The notes: generated from the sequence alone by a model not told the origin. 64,000 nt of DNA from Exilibacterium tricleocarpae (GCF_007004655.1 NZ_ML660098.1:147096-211095); one strand, 5' to 3'. Positions 8,795 through 17,528 are shown, counted from the first letter of the stretch. Numbers and translations: made by a program.

Positions 8795-8921
8795 GGAGAT
8801 GGTGACACTGGAAAAGATGTCGCCGGCTGTTTCTTATTTCTTGCACATTTATTGCCTATTTGTTGCCCATTGGATCAGCACAATAACACTCGTCAACCAA
8901 TCACCGACGGAGATTTCAACC

Positions 8922-9314
8922 ATGCCCATCTCACTACGCTTGAAACAACTGGCAGTTATTCCACTCCTGGCTGTATTGAGCACCGCCATGGCCTGGGCCG
9001 ATGTGCCGCCCCCGAAACCCGACCTCAGCCCGCTCTATGAGCAGTGGCAGTTGGACGAGTCAACAATCGCGGAGCTTGAGGCCTACTTCCAGCAAATGCG
9101 CGAAGCCCGCGAGTCACTGCGCGAGCAGGATTTTGCATCGCGCCAGGAACGCCGCGACGCCATGCGGGCCCTGCGGGATACACACCGGGCCAACCTCGAA
9201 ACGATACTGGATGAAGACCAGTTGCAAGACCTCAAAGCCTATATGCGCCAATTCGGCCACCGCCGCGGCGGTCATAAAAAGCAGCGTTCGGAATCCGGGG
9301 AGATCGAAGGATAG
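8922..9314 (+). CDS. Spy/CpxP-like periplasmic protein
   Basis: A 130-residue exported protein. A signal peptide (MPISLRLKQLAVIPLLAVLSTAMAWA) is followed by a highly charged, largely helical mature domain with repeated Glu/Arg patterns (QQMREARESLREQDF, ERRDAMRALRDTHRANLETIL) and a His/Arg/Lys-rich tail (RQFGHRRGGHKK written on the protein as FGHRRGGHKKQR). This is the shape of Spy/CpxP/ZraP chaperones, which bind unfolded protein or metal in the periplasm. The ATG at 8922 is preceded by ACGGAGAT. Its position after a BaeSR-like pair suggests that pair regulates it. A strong terminator follows. Confidence 0.8.
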   Translation: MPISLRLKQLAVIPLLAVLSTAMAWADVPPPKPDLSPLYEQWQLDESTIAELEAYFQQMREARESLREQDFASRQERRDAMRALRDTHRANLETILDEDQLQDLKAYMRQFGHRRGGHKKQRSESGEIEG

Positions 9315-9373
9315 CCACCCTCTGATCAACCCTCTCCATGGGAAGGTCATCACACCACCTTCCCTTACGCGTT

Positions 9374-9400
9374 GCGCTGCCGCCCGGCAGCGCCTTTTTT
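9374..9400 (+). terminator. Rho-independent terminator after the Spy-like gene
   Basis: A perfect 9-bp GC-rich stem (GCGCTGCCG with CGGCAGCGC) is followed by C and six T residues, 60 bases after the stop codon. Confidence 0.9.
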
Positions 9401-9442
9401 ATTCCCGTAACTTTTGCCGCAGTTTTATCCCGCGGCGGCGTC

Positions 9443-9481
9443 CCGAACCTTTATTCCGAACCTCTATTTCGAACCTCAGTC
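9443..9481. repeat. Three tandem copies of a 13-bp unit
   Basis: CCGAACCTTTATT, CCGAACCTCTATT and TCGAACCTCAGTC lie head to tail, just beyond the 3' end of the VOC-protein gene on the minus strand. No function is apparent. Confidence 0.7.
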
Positions 9482-9514
9482 TTATACTTTTGTCCCGCGC
9501 CTTGGTCCCACACT

Positions 9515-9925
9515 TCAGGCCAGCGCCATATCCCAATACATGGCTTCAATCTTATTGCCGTCGGGATCGCGCACAAAGCATCCGTAATAAGCCTCGCCAT
9601 AGTGAGGCCTCGGACCCGGCGCACCGTCATCGGTGGCACCGGCGGCAGTCGCGGCATCGTAAAAGGCATGCACCTGATCTTTAGACATGGCGAGAAAGGC
9701 AAAATGGGTGCCGTTGCCAACCGTGGCAGCTCCGCCATCATAGGGAGCCTGCACCCAGAACTCGGGAAACTGCTTGCCGTAGGCCACCGCCTTAAACTTT
9801 AGCTCCTCGAGAACCCGCTTGGCCCCGAGGGTGGCCAGCACTTTATCGTAAAACTCAATAGCCTTTTCAAACTGATTGGTGCCCACAGAGACATGGGACA
9901 TGATGGTGGGTATGTCGTCTGACAC
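9515..9925 (-). CDS. VOC-family (glyoxalase-like) protein
   Basis: A 136-residue protein of the vicinal-oxygen-chelate fold. It begins with the strand MSHVSVGTNQFEKAIEFYDKVL and ends with the hallmark FVRDPDGNKIEAMYWD, in which Glu is a usual metal ligand. The GTG at 9925 is preceded by AGAGGAA at 7 bases, so it is preferred over an in-frame start at 9958. Such short single-module VOC proteins include many uncharacterised members, so no substrate is assigned. It is transcribed alone, convergent with the Spy-like gene. Confidence 0.85.
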   Translation of the reverse strand: MSDDIPTIMSHVSVGTNQFEKAIEFYDKVLATLGAKRVLEELKFKAVAYGKQFPEFWVQAPYDGGAATVGNGTHFAFLAMSKDQVHAFYDAATAAGATDDGAPGPRPHYGEAYYGCFVRDPDGNKIEAMYWDMALA

Positions 9926-10014
9926 ATTGAATTCCTCTTGGCAGTGGATGTCCGCCAAGTGTACACAACCCTACTGCCAGCTCGTGTCAGCAGGGTTGTC
10001 AGGTGCCGCCCTGG

Positions 10015-10428
10015 CTAACCGGCGCCGCGAATCTGGGCCCGGACCAGTTTTCGCTCTGCTTTACCTTTCAGTTTATAGATCTTGGCGATATGGACGGGGA
10101 TTGAAATAGTATGCCGCCCGCGGGTGCGCACGGTATCGAACCGCTCGTGTACCGTGTTGCCGGTGGAGGAGATGGCGATACCGTTGGAGAAGCGCAAATC
10201 GTGAAGTTTCCTGTCTAGTATCAAGAGATAGGCAGTCGACGGTGAGGTGCGCACAATCAGCGATTGTTTGTCGACCGGGTACCACCCGTCTATGGACCAG
10301 TTTTGAAAACGCTCCACTCTCTCCAACCCGTCAAACTGATACTTCGGATCGAGGCTGTCGGCACTTCCGGCAAACGCAGACAAGCTGAAAACAGCGAGCG
10401 CTATAGCCACCAGGGTATTGAGTTGCAT
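10015..10428 (-). CDS. Exported protein of the DUF6491 type
   Basis: A 137-residue protein. The second of two near ATGs is chosen because GGAGAT lies 7 bases before it. A signal peptide (LNTLVAIALAVFSLSAFA) predicts export to the periplasm. The mature part (FQNWSIDGWYPVDKQSLIVRTSPSTAYLLILDR, then AKIYKLKGKAERKLVRAQI) matches the pattern of small exported proteins common in Gammaproteobacteria, usually annotated DUF6491. The family name is from memory. No catalytic residues or partners are visible. Confidence 0.8.
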   Translation of the reverse strand: MQLNTLVAIALAVFSLSAFAGSADSLDPKYQFDGLERVERFQNWSIDGWYPVDKQSLIVRTSPSTAYLLILDRKLHDLRFSNGIAISSTGNTVHERFDTVRTRGRHTISIPVHIAKIYKLKGKAERKLVRAQIRGAG

Positions 10429-10788
10429 AACCATATCTCCTATCGGGATAAGCTGTTGACTCACCGTGCTACCGGCAGTCATAGCCCCTATTGTTAAGTG
10501 GTCAAACTGAACCCCGGCTGAATAGAGTCTAACGGCGGGAATTTTTATCCGGCGGCGCATTCTAAACAGTTGCCATATCGGCCTATAATGGTCGCCAGGC
10601 AAGGCATTGTCCGCGCGGCCTCCAGGATTGCAGTCACTGAGTTAAAGCAACTGGATTAGAAAGACTGAATTGGAGTTACAGGCCCGAAATTACAAGACTA
10701 AAACCCGGGGACCGAAACTCGGGAATTGCAGCCCCAGCACAGAAACCCCAGCATCGACACCACAATACCAAAGCCCAAGGAGCCCCCT
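10429..10788. other. Divergent intergenic region
   Basis: This 360-base gap separates the DUF6491 gene (minus) from the peroxiredoxin gene (plus). A TATAAT at 10584-10589 could be a -10 element for the plus strand, but no good -35 sits 16-18 bases before it. AAGGAG at 10777 is the peroxiredoxin ribosome site. No OxyR-type spaced ATAG/CTAT pattern was seen and no small ORF is convincing. Confidence 0.4.
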
Positions 10789-11454
10789 ATGACCACCTCG
10801 CTCAGAATCAACGACACCGCACCGGACTTCACCGCAGAAACCACCGCCGGCCCCATTAATTTTCACGACTGGATCGGCGATAGCTACGCCATACTCTTCT
10901 CCCACCCCAAAGACTTCACACCGGTCTGCACCACCGAACTGGGCTATATGGCGGGCCTAGCGGATGAATTTTCCAAGCGTAACACCAAGATCATCGGTCT
11001 CAGCGTCGACCCGGTCGACAATCACCACAATTGGGCCAGGGACATTGAGGAAACCCAAGGCCATGCCGTCAACTATCCGATGATCGGCGATACCGAACTG
11101 ACCGTTTCCAAGCTATATAATATGTTACCCGCCGACGAAAGTGGCTCTTCGGAGGGGCGCACCGCGGCCACCAATGCCACTGTGCGCACGGTGTTTATTA
11201 TCGGCCCGGACAAGAAGATCAAGCTGATGCTGACCTATCCCATGAGCACCGGTCGCAACTTCGACGAAGTGTTGCGGGTGCTGGACTCCATCCAACTGAC
11301 GGCACAACACCAGGTGGCCACGCCGGTGAACTGGCAGCGGGGTGACGACTGTATTATCGTGCCGGCGGTGTCTGACGAGGACGCCAAAGCGAAATTTCCC
11401 GGCGGCTGGAAGACGATCAAACCTTACCTGCGGATGGTGCCGCACCCTGAATAG
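10789..11454 (+). CDS. 1-Cys peroxiredoxin (Prx6 subfamily)
   Basis: A 221-residue thiol peroxidase that reduces hydrogen peroxide and alkyl hydroperoxides. The peroxidatic Cys47 lies in PKDFTPVCTTE, the same position as in human PRDX6. The long C-terminal extension (WQRGDDCIIVPAVSDEDAKAKFPGGW) is typical of the Prx6 group and distinguishes it from 2-Cys AhpC. The ATG at 10789 has AAGGAG at ideal spacing, so upstream in-frame starts are rejected. It is followed 96 bases later by the histone-deacetylase-like gene on the same strand. Confidence 0.95.
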   Translation: MTTSLRINDTAPDFTAETTAGPINFHDWIGDSYAILFSHPKDFTPVCTTELGYMAGLADEFSKRNTKIIGLSVDPVDNHHNWARDIEETQGHAVNYPMIGDTELTVSKLYNMLPADESGSSEGRTAATNATVRTVFIIGPDKKIKLMLTYPMSTGRNFDEVLRVLDSIQLTAQHQVATPVNWQRGDDCIIVPAVSDEDAKAKFPGGWKTIKPYLRMVPHPE

Positions 11455-11550
11455 TGCCCCGCGCAAGGAACGGCAGCCAGGCTAATAACAAATAAGTTAA
11501 CGTTGACGACACGCGGGTCAGCACCAGCGACGTTAACGGGAGAAACGGCG

Positions 11551-12468
11551 GTGACTACACTTTTTCTCACCCACCCCACCTGCGAACTGCACGCCATGGG
11601 CTCCCACCACCCGGAGTCGCCCCGACGCCTGGCGGCCATTAACGCCATGGTGCGGGAACGGGACTGGGATTCGCAACTGCGCACCGCCGCCGCCCCCAAA
11701 CTCAACAGCGCCCACCTGGCCACCGTACACCCGAAGCATCATGTAGAGGCGCTGCTCGCGCTCACCCCCACCGAGGGACTGGTAGCAGTGGATGGCGACA
11801 CACTGATCAACCCATTCAGCGTGGCCGCCTCTCTGCACGCTGCCGGTGCAGCCCTGGAAGCTACCGACAGGGTCGTCGATGGCACCGTCGACAATGCTTT
11901 CTGCGCCGTGCGCCCGCCCGGGCACCACGCCGAGTCCATTGCCGCCATGGGCTTTTGTCTGTTCAACAGTATCGCCCTGGCCGCCGACTACGCTATCGCC
12001 CAGGGTTTCGGTCGCGTCGCTATCCTCGACTTCGACGTCCACCACGGCAACGGCACTGTGGAAATCTTCCAACACCGCCCGGAGGTGCTGGTGTGCTCCA
12101 GTTTCCAATACCCCTTCTATCCCGGTCGCCACGACCGGGTGCGGCGGCCCAATATCTGTCTGACACCGCTGCCGGCGGGGACCGACAGCAGCGCCTTCCG
12201 GACCGCCGTGGAGCGCGACTGGTCGGCGGCGTTGCAACGTCATCGACCGGAGATGATTTTTATCTCCGCCGGTTTCGACGCCCATCGCCAGGACCCGTTC
12301 GGCGGCCTGCACCTGGAAGACGACGACTTTAGCTGGGTGACCCGGTTTATCCGCGACCAGGCCCAACGCTACGCCGGGGGTCGCATCGTGTCCCTGCTGG
12401 AGGGGGGTTATCATATCGACGCCCTGACCCGCAGCGTCGCCGCCCACCTGGAGGCGCTGGCGAACTGA
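11551..12468 (+). CDS. Histone deacetylase / acetoin-utilisation-like deacetylase
   Basis: A 305-residue zinc amidohydrolase of the arginase/deacetylase fold. Motifs present are RPPGHHAE, the metal-binding DFDVHHGNGT, SAGFDAHRQDP with the second Asp ligand, and LEGGYHIDAL with the glycine-rich end. In bacteria these enzymes deacetylate polyamines or acetyl-lysine; the substrate cannot be told from sequence. The GTG at 11551 has GGGAGA 7 bases upstream, so it is preferred over an in-frame TTG at 11503. Confidence 0.93.
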   Translation: MTTLFLTHPTCELHAMGSHHPESPRRLAAINAMVRERDWDSQLRTAAAPKLNSAHLATVHPKHHVEALLALTPTEGLVAVDGDTLINPFSVAASLHAAGAALEATDRVVDGTVDNAFCAVRPPGHHAESIAAMGFCLFNSIALAADYAIAQGFGRVAILDFDVHHGNGTVEIFQHRPEVLVCSSFQYPFYPGRHDRVRRPNICLTPLPAGTDSSAFRTAVERDWSAALQRHRPEMIFISAGFDAHRQDPFGGLHLEDDDFSWVTRFIRDQAQRYAGGRIVSLLEGGYHIDALTRSVAAHLEALAN

Positions 12469-12475
12469 GCACGCC

Positions 12476-12560
12476 TTTGTAAAGCGGCACAACTCATGCT
12501 CTTATAAAACGGCGCAACTTATTTTATAAAACCGCTCAGCGTACTTTATAAAAAGGCGCG
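12476..12560. repeat. Four degenerate direct repeats (TTTATAAAACGGC) upstream of the rhomboid gene
   Basis: Related 13-mers start at about 12476 (TTTGTAAAGCGGC), 12501 (CTTATAAAACGGC), 12523 (TTTATAAAACCGC) and 12545 (TTTATAAAAAGGC). Spacings are 25, 22 and 22 bases, close to two helical turns, so the copies would lie on one face of the DNA. They fill the gap between the deacetylase stop codon and the rhomboid start codon. Confidence 0.65.
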
Positions 12561-12581
12561 CCGCCCCCATATCACCTAATC

Positions 12582-13316
12582 ATGCAAACCGAATCGCGTA
12601 TTCGCACCAGTATCCTGGTCGCCAGCGTTTTCGCCGCGCTGCTGTGGTGGCTGGAAATCCTGGAATATCTGCTCGACACCAGCTTTCACCGGCTCGGCGT
12701 CTATCCCCTCAGCCCCACCGGCCTGGTGGGTATTGTGGCGGGTCCGCTGATTCACGGCTCCTGGCAGCATATCGCCTCCAATACCCTGCCACTGCTGTTG
12801 CTGGGCAGTATCCTGCACTACGGTTATCCGAAGTCCCGCTGGTGGACGCTGGCGATTGTCTGGGTGGTGTCGGGGCTGGGCGTCTGGCTGTGGGGCCGTG
12901 AGAGTTACCACTACGGTGCCAGTGGCCTCACTCACGGGATGTTCTTCTTTCTCTTTACGATCGGTATTTTGCGGCGCGACAAGCGCTCCTCGGCACTGCT
13001 GATGGTCGCGTTTTTCATGTACGGCACCATGTTGCTGACCATCTTCCCACAGGAACCGGGCATCTCCTATGAATATCACTTTTTCGGTGCAGTGGGCGGG
13101 GTGTTGAGCGCCATCCTGTTTCGGCGCTGGGATCCCCTGCCGGAGCGCAAGGCGTATTCGTGGGAGCAGGATAGTCCTGAAGCAGAAGATCCGATTATCG
13201 GCGATGAATGGAAAACCGGAGGGGAGGACCCGATTATCGGCGACGAGTGGAAAACCGGAGGAGAGGACACGATAAACAGAGGCGACGGCCAAACTATCGA
13301 TTCTACTGGCCGCTAA
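12582..13316 (+). CDS. Rhomboid-family intramembrane serine protease
   Basis: A 244-residue polytopic inner-membrane protein. Catalytic features are HGSWQHIASN (the HxxxN-type stabilising motif), the nucleophile GASGLTHG, and YHFFGAVGG carrying the catalytic His, in the usual order. At least six hydrophobic segments lie between residues 10 and 185. The soluble tail (from about 190) is acidic and holds two nearly identical 13-residue repeats, EDPIIGDEWKTGG, followed by a third partial one. No good ribosome site precedes the ATG; the leader is occupied by the TTTATAAAA repeats. Substrates are unknown. Confidence 0.88.
   Translation: MQTESRIRTSILVASVFAALLWWLEILEYLLDTSFHRLGVYPLSPTGLVGIVAGPLIHGSWQHIASNTLPLLLLGSILHYGYPKSRWWTLAIVWVVSGLGVWLWGRESYHYGASGLTHGMFFFLFTIGILRRDKRSSALLMVAFFMYGTMLLTIFPQEPGISYEYHFFGAVGGVLSAILFRRWDPLPERKAYSWEQDSPEAEDPIIGDEWKTGGEDPIIGDEWKTGGEDTINRGDGQTIDSTGR
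13188..13265. repeat. Two tandem 39-bp repeats inside the rhomboid gene
   Basis: Two 39-bp units, each coding EDPIIGDEWKTGG, lie head to tail in frame at the 3' end of the rhomboid gene. They differ only at a few synonymous positions (GAAGATCCG against GAGGACCCG; GATGAA against GACGAG), so the protein repeat is conserved better than the DNA. Confidence 0.85.
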
Positions 13317-13500
13317 AACCGGCGCCCATCGCTACGCCGCTGGCCATCAGCCTATCATTTATCCACAACAACAGCGGCTTCTCAGTAGAAAAATCGCCCA
13401 GGCATAGAATCCCGGGCGTTTCAAGAAAACTGGAGTAAAAACCTGACAAAGAAGAGTTGGCCAGAACCAGTGCCAGTAGCGCAGCCACCAACGGCTGCAT
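13303..13500 (-). CDS. Possible small exported protein
   Basis: A 65-codon minus-strand frame starting ATG with AGAGGG about 9 bases upstream. The first 20 residues (MQPLVAALLALVLANSSLSG) look like a signal peptide, and the rest resembles nothing recognised. It overlaps the end of the rhomboid gene by 14 bases on the opposite strand. It could equally be a chance frame. Confidence 0.35.
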   Translation of the reverse strand: MQPLVAALLALVLANSSLSGFYSSFLETPGILCLGDFSTEKPLLLWINDRLMASGVAMGAGFSGQ

Positions 13501-13729
13501 CGTGCTGTACCCTCTGCCGCAATACTTTTGTCAAAATTACTTCCGCCACTATCTGGAGATAACGAGCATCTAGTTATACGGCAGTCGCATTATCAAAAAA
13601 AGTCGAATATAGTTGGTTTTCGATCAGGTTTTAACGAAATATTAAAACGGCCGTTGACAAAGCTGCTGGCAACGACGCTCGCTTCATGCGCCTAAAGCGA
13701 GCGCTACCAGACAGTAGTTACAGGGGGCA

Positions 13730-14632
13730 CTAAGAAAACATCTCCCCCCTGGCGTAGTCGCAAATAGCAGCCACAGCGGGATGCCTGACCCGGCGCTCGG
13801 CAGAGATGGCGTAAAAGCCCTGTTTGATATCCTCGGTACTGCCGATCACCCTGACCCCGAAATTCTCACACACCTCTTTCTCGATAATCGACGGCATAAA
13901 AAACGCTCCTTCCCCGGCGTGACCAAAGGACTTGACCAGGGCGCTGTCGTCAAATTGCGCGCGAATTTTGGGGTAGATTTCCCTGTCCGCCAGCCATTGA
14001 TCGAAGGAGCGGCGCACCCCGTGTTGCTCGGTGGGCAGGAGCATGGGGGCACCGTCGAGACACTGGGGAAACGGGCCCTTCAAGCGTCGCGCCAGGCGCG
14101 GCATGGCAAAAAAGGACAGTCCGCATTCGCCCAGAAAGTGATTGTAGGCCTTGACCCGAAAGGCGGTGGTCAGCGGGGCGTCGCTGAGCACCAAATCCAC
14201 CTTGTGGATCGCCAGTTCCGCCAGAATCGTCTCGATCGGACCCTCGCGGCTGGTCAGAACGATATCCTCGGAGAGTTTCAGGGAGGGCTCGAGTATTTTA
14301 TAGACAATGGTTTTTGGCAGCACGCTGGTGGCACCGACGATAAAGTCGATCGGGCCCTCCGCCGGCGCCCCGCGCAGCACGTCGCGCAATTCGGTGCCGA
14401 GGGCAAAGATATCGTCGGCATAGCGCAATACCAGGCGTCCGGTTTCGGTCAACTCCAGCTGCCTGCCGTTGCGGCGGAACAAATCGCTGTCCAGGCTCCG
14501 CTCCAACAGCGACAGCTGGCCGCTGATGGTCTGGGGTGTGATATGCAACTTTTCGCTGGCGCGGGCGATACTGCCCTCGTGGGCTACCGTCCAGAAGTAA
14601 TGTAAGTGCTTGTAATTAATGGAGCTGGCCAT
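13730..14632 (-). CDS. nhaR: NhaR-type LysR-family transcriptional activator
   Basis: A 300-residue LysR regulator. The N-terminus INYKHLHYFWTVAHEGSIA, followed by KLHITPQTISGQLSLLE, closely follows E. coli NhaR, which activates the Na+/H+ antiporter gene nhaA in response to sodium. The effector domain fills the rest. The ATG at 14632 has GAGGG 5 bases upstream, so the TTG at 14644 is rejected. No antiporter gene is in the window, so the target lies elsewhere. The gene stands alone between the rhomboid region and the FAH/MipA operon. Confidence 0.92.
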   Translation of the reverse strand: MASSINYKHLHYFWTVAHEGSIARASEKLHITPQTISGQLSLLERSLDSDLFRRNGRQLELTETGRLVLRYADDIFALGTELRDVLRGAPAEGPIDFIVGATSVLPKTIVYKILEPSLKLSEDIVLTSREGPIETILAELAIHKVDLVLSDAPLTTAFRVKAYNHFLGECGLSFFAMPRLARRLKGPFPQCLDGAPMLLPTEQHGVRRSFDQWLADREIYPKIRAQFDDSALVKSFGHAGEGAFFMPSIIEKEVCENFGVRVIGSTEDIKQGFYAISAERRVRHPAVAAICDYARGEMFS

Positions 14633-14856
14633 GGCTGCCCTCAAATGGGAACTTCGTATTTTTCGATCTGGGTTTGCTAGATTAAACGATTTTTTCTGAT
14701 GAAAGCAATGCTTGGCCGGATCGGCGCGAATGGCCGGGTGCCAGAAAAGGGGGGATTATAGGCTTGCGGGGGTGGGGTCGCCCTGTATTTACCGGTCAAC
14801 CCTGGGTTTAAATACCAGTCATGAGACCTTACATCTGGTCTTGTTTTTATTCTTAA

Positions 14857-15981
14857 TCATTCAACTACCACCTGCATATCAATCCGCCCCATAAAATCCC
14901 CAGCGGCGACAACACGCTCACCACCTTGCAAGAAAATTCCCTGACTAAACAGGTCTTTGATATAACTACGAACCACATAATCACGAAGCGACATATCGAA
15001 AATCCCTCCTTTAAACAGGTAGCCGATACCACTTGCAAATTTAAATCCGAACGACGGCGGCCGCATAATTACCCCATCGGGGGTTCCGGTTAATACAACC
15101 ATATCCGTTGTAATTTTATCGTCGTTAAGCCACTGTTTCGATTTGCTCGAATGGGTTGGCCGTTTTGATCGCTGGGCGGTAAATATCTCATCCACAATAG
15201 TGTCCAGTGACCATATCATATTGGCGGTGGACGATGCCTGCTTCAACGCATTGCCACGATAGAGCGAAAACGAAGTTGTGGTCAAGAACGCCTCCCTGTC
15301 TTTTGGGATAACCAGGTACGGACCCGTCGGGAAGAAGCCCTCACGACTTTTGGCAACGCTGAAACCTCTGCCGCTTTGCATATTATCCAAGTCGATACCG
15401 CGCATCAGTGCCGCTCTGTCAGTAAAATCACCGCAAATAAAGAAACCAAAAACCAAAGACGCCGGTCTGTCATCCGCGTCAATATCCTGCAACGGCCGGG
15501 CACAAACTTCTATCTCATAGTCTAAAAGAATAGTGTCGCCAGTGGTGATACTCTGCTCCCGCGTGGCTCGAGTAGTTTTCAAGAATAAAAAGGGCCGGCG
15601 ATCCGCCTCCACCTCATCGGCGTGTTCGGGATAATTTAAACCGAGCGCAATATGGTGGCGTCCGGTGCCTGCCGGACTGAGAAGTTGCGAGTATGGATAG
15701 CGATTGGTCAATGAGGCTCTGTTGGCCAGAACAATATCGGCTATTTTCTCGTAACCCAGACGTTGATAAGTAGACACTATATCGCCCGCCACATCTGTCA
15801 CTTCACTGAGATTAATACCTTTGATTGCCCTCCCTTCGTCTTCGACAACCGCCAGAGTATTTAACTGTCCCCCATTTTCTATCTGGGCCAGGGTCAGCCC
15901 TTCGTTAAGATCGATGATAGCGTTCGCGTGCAAAGACAATGAAAACAAACTCAACAAAAGCGATAAGGTAAACTTCAACAT
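14857..15981 (-). CDS. Exported protein with fumarylacetoacetate-hydrolase (FAH) fold
   Basis: A 374-residue protein. The ATG at 15981 follows GAGGG by 5 bases and opens a clear signal peptide (MLKFTLSLLLSLFSLSLHANA), so the product should be exported. The mature part has FAH-family landmarks: IALGLNYPEHADEV, then DYEIEVCARPLQDID with an acidic metal-site pattern, a central sheet, and VVLTGTPDGVIMRPP matching the family's TGTPxGV motif. Known FAH-fold enzymes (isomerases, hydratases, lyases) are cytoplasmic, so export is odd. It starts 7 bases after the stop of the upstream MipA-like gene and is presumably in one operon with it. The reaction is unknown. Confidence 0.85.
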   Translation of the reverse strand: MLKFTLSLLLSLFSLSLHANAIIDLNEGLTLAQIENGGQLNTLAVVEDEGRAIKGINLSEVTDVAGDIVSTYQRLGYEKIADIVLANRASLTNRYPYSQLLSPAGTGRHHIALGLNYPEHADEVEADRRPFLFLKTTRATREQSITTGDTILLDYEIEVCARPLQDIDADDRPASLVFGFFICGDFTDRAALMRGIDLDNMQSGRGFSVAKSREGFFPTGPYLVIPKDREAFLTTTSFSLYRGNALKQASSTANMIWSLDTIVDEIFTAQRSKRPTHSSKSKQWLNDDKITTDMVVLTGTPDGVIMRPPSFGFKFASGIGYLFKGGIFDMSLRDYVVRSYIKDLFSQGIFLQGGERVVAAGDFMGRIDMQVVVE

Positions 15982-15988
15982 ATTGCCC

Positions 15989-16807
15989 TCAAAATCGATA
16001 GTAAAGACCCAGGCCGATAAAATACTGATCGTCATCGCCAATATCGGTAATCGGACTGTCGGCGGCATCGCCGAGCAGGCGACTGGCACTGAGGCGCGTA
16101 AAAACCCCCCATGTCGGATTGAAAAAAAGTCCGATATTGGTCGAAAAGGTAATATCCCGAAATGAGCTTTCCGCCGCATACGGAACCAGACCGCTGGCGA
16201 AAGAATCCGCCTGGCCGACGCCAAAATAAGTGTCCATATACTGAGTGCTGGCGTAGGTGGTCTCGAGTTCAAATTCAAATCGCCAGGGAATATAGAGCGG
16301 CAGGGTATAACTCAGGCCCAGGGTGGTAAACGCCCCGTCGTGAACATCGCTGCCATCGCCATAAGCTTCGACGCTAAATTCAATGCTATCGTCAGCAAGG
16401 AAAAGGTCTTCCTGCCCATAAGCCAAAAAAGCGCCCACATTTAGTGCAGTATCAATTTCCTCCATGGCGGCAACCACGGCGTTGTCAACATCGTCTTCCC
16501 TGCCCATATCGATATTGAGGGCAGTGCCAAAACGCCAGCCGCCGCGGTCCAAAAAAGCCATGCGAGCCGTTAAACCCTCGATCTCGACATCAACCTCGGC
16601 GATACTAAAACTGGAAATCAGCATAGGGATAATGTTGTAGTCGTCACTCCCCATATATTCCGGCGTCGAGCCCGGACCGAAGATAATAAAACTGTCACTT
16701 GGCGGCTTTTCCCCCGCCGCCCTGACTGCGTCCACCCCCATAACCCCAAACAGCGGAATCAGGTAGGGCAGGCAGTGCGTCAATGCACCTCTGCTTTGCT
16801 TAATCAC
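15989..16807 (-). CDS. MipA/OmpV-family outer-membrane protein
   Basis: A 272-residue predicted beta-barrel. A GTG at 16807 with AAGAGG about 9 bases upstream opens a signal peptide (CLPYLIPLFGVMGVDAVRA). The mature N-terminus FGPGSTPEYMGSDDYN and the terminal strand QYFIGLGLYYRF with C-terminal Phe are typical of the MipA/OmpV (MltA-interacting) family. It is upstream of the exported FAH-like gene and divergent from a TetR regulator with an 88-base shared control region, so TetR control of the pair is likely. Its partner or ligand is unknown. Confidence 0.87.
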   Translation of the reverse strand: MIKQSRGALTHCLPYLIPLFGVMGVDAVRAAGEKPPSDSFIIFGPGSTPEYMGSDDYNIIPMLISSFSIAEVDVEIEGLTARMAFLDRGGWRFGTALNIDMGREDDVDNAVVAAMEEIDTALNVGAFLAYGQEDLFLADDSIEFSVEAYGDGSDVHDGAFTTLGLSYTLPLYIPWRFEFELETTYASTQYMDTYFGVGQADSFASGLVPYAAESSFRDITFSTNIGLFFNPTWGVFTRLSASRLLGDAADSPITDIGDDDQYFIGLGLYYRF

Positions 16808-16895
16808 CTTTACGATACCTCTTAACAAATGACCTGTGTTATTGTATGGCCCGCAGAAATTTCGGGTACTCGCATTTGGAGGGAGGTATATTCAA

Positions 16896-17528
16896 GTGCC
16901 AAAAATCCATTACGACCTTAAAAAACAGCCACTTCAGGATCGTGCAAAGTTTACTGTCGGGGTGTTGAAAGAGGCCGCTGCTCACATTTTGAGAGAGCAG
17001 GGCTGTGAGGGTTTGACGACAAATAAGGTGGCGGAGAAAGCCGGTGTCAGTATCGGCTCCCTCTATCAATACTTTCCCTCAAAGGAATCATTGATTGCGG
17101 AAATAAAGCGCGATCACTTCAAGGACTTGAGGCAATCAATGAAAGCGGCTTACGAGTCGGTCAAAGACCGCCCGCTGGAGGTCATCGTCAAAGCGTTTAT
17201 CAACGCCTCCATCGAAGCCCATCGACTGGACCCGCCGCTGCACAAAATCTTGAGTGGCGATCTGTCCGAATTCAAGATAAAAGAAAATGACAAGTCGCAA
17301 AACGCCGTGCATGCTCTGGTGGAAAGCTTACTGACAGAGCGCAAAAGCGAACTGCGCGATGATATCAATATACCTTTGGCCACCAGGCTGACCTACAAAG
17401 TCATTGAAGGAGTCATCCACGACGCCGTGCTCTACGAGCCGGATCTGTTGGAGGAAGAAAGATTTGTCGATGAGGTACACCAAATGGTAATGGTTTACCT
17501 GACCGGCACAGACAGTGCGGTAAATTAG
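16896..17528 (+). CDS. TetR-family transcriptional regulator
   Basis: A 210-residue repressor-type protein. The N-terminal helix-turn-helix reads ILREQGCEGLTTNKVAEKAGV then SIGSLYQYFPSKESLIAE, a textbook TetR pattern; the C-terminal ligand domain (about residues 75-205) has no recognisable family. The GTG at 16896 has GGAGGGAGG at 9 bases, so the upstream in-frame start at 16836 is rejected. It diverges from the MipA/FAH operon. No unambiguous palindrome was found in the shared promoter region. Confidence 0.92.
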   Translation: MPKIHYDLKKQPLQDRAKFTVGVLKEAAAHILREQGCEGLTTNKVAEKAGVSIGSLYQYFPSKESLIAEIKRDHFKDLRQSMKAAYESVKDRPLEVIVKAFINASIEAHRLDPPLHKILSGDLSEFKIKENDKSQNAVHALVESLLTERKSELRDDINIPLATRLTYKVIEGVIHDAVLYEPDLLEEERFVDEVHQMVMVYLTGTDSAVN

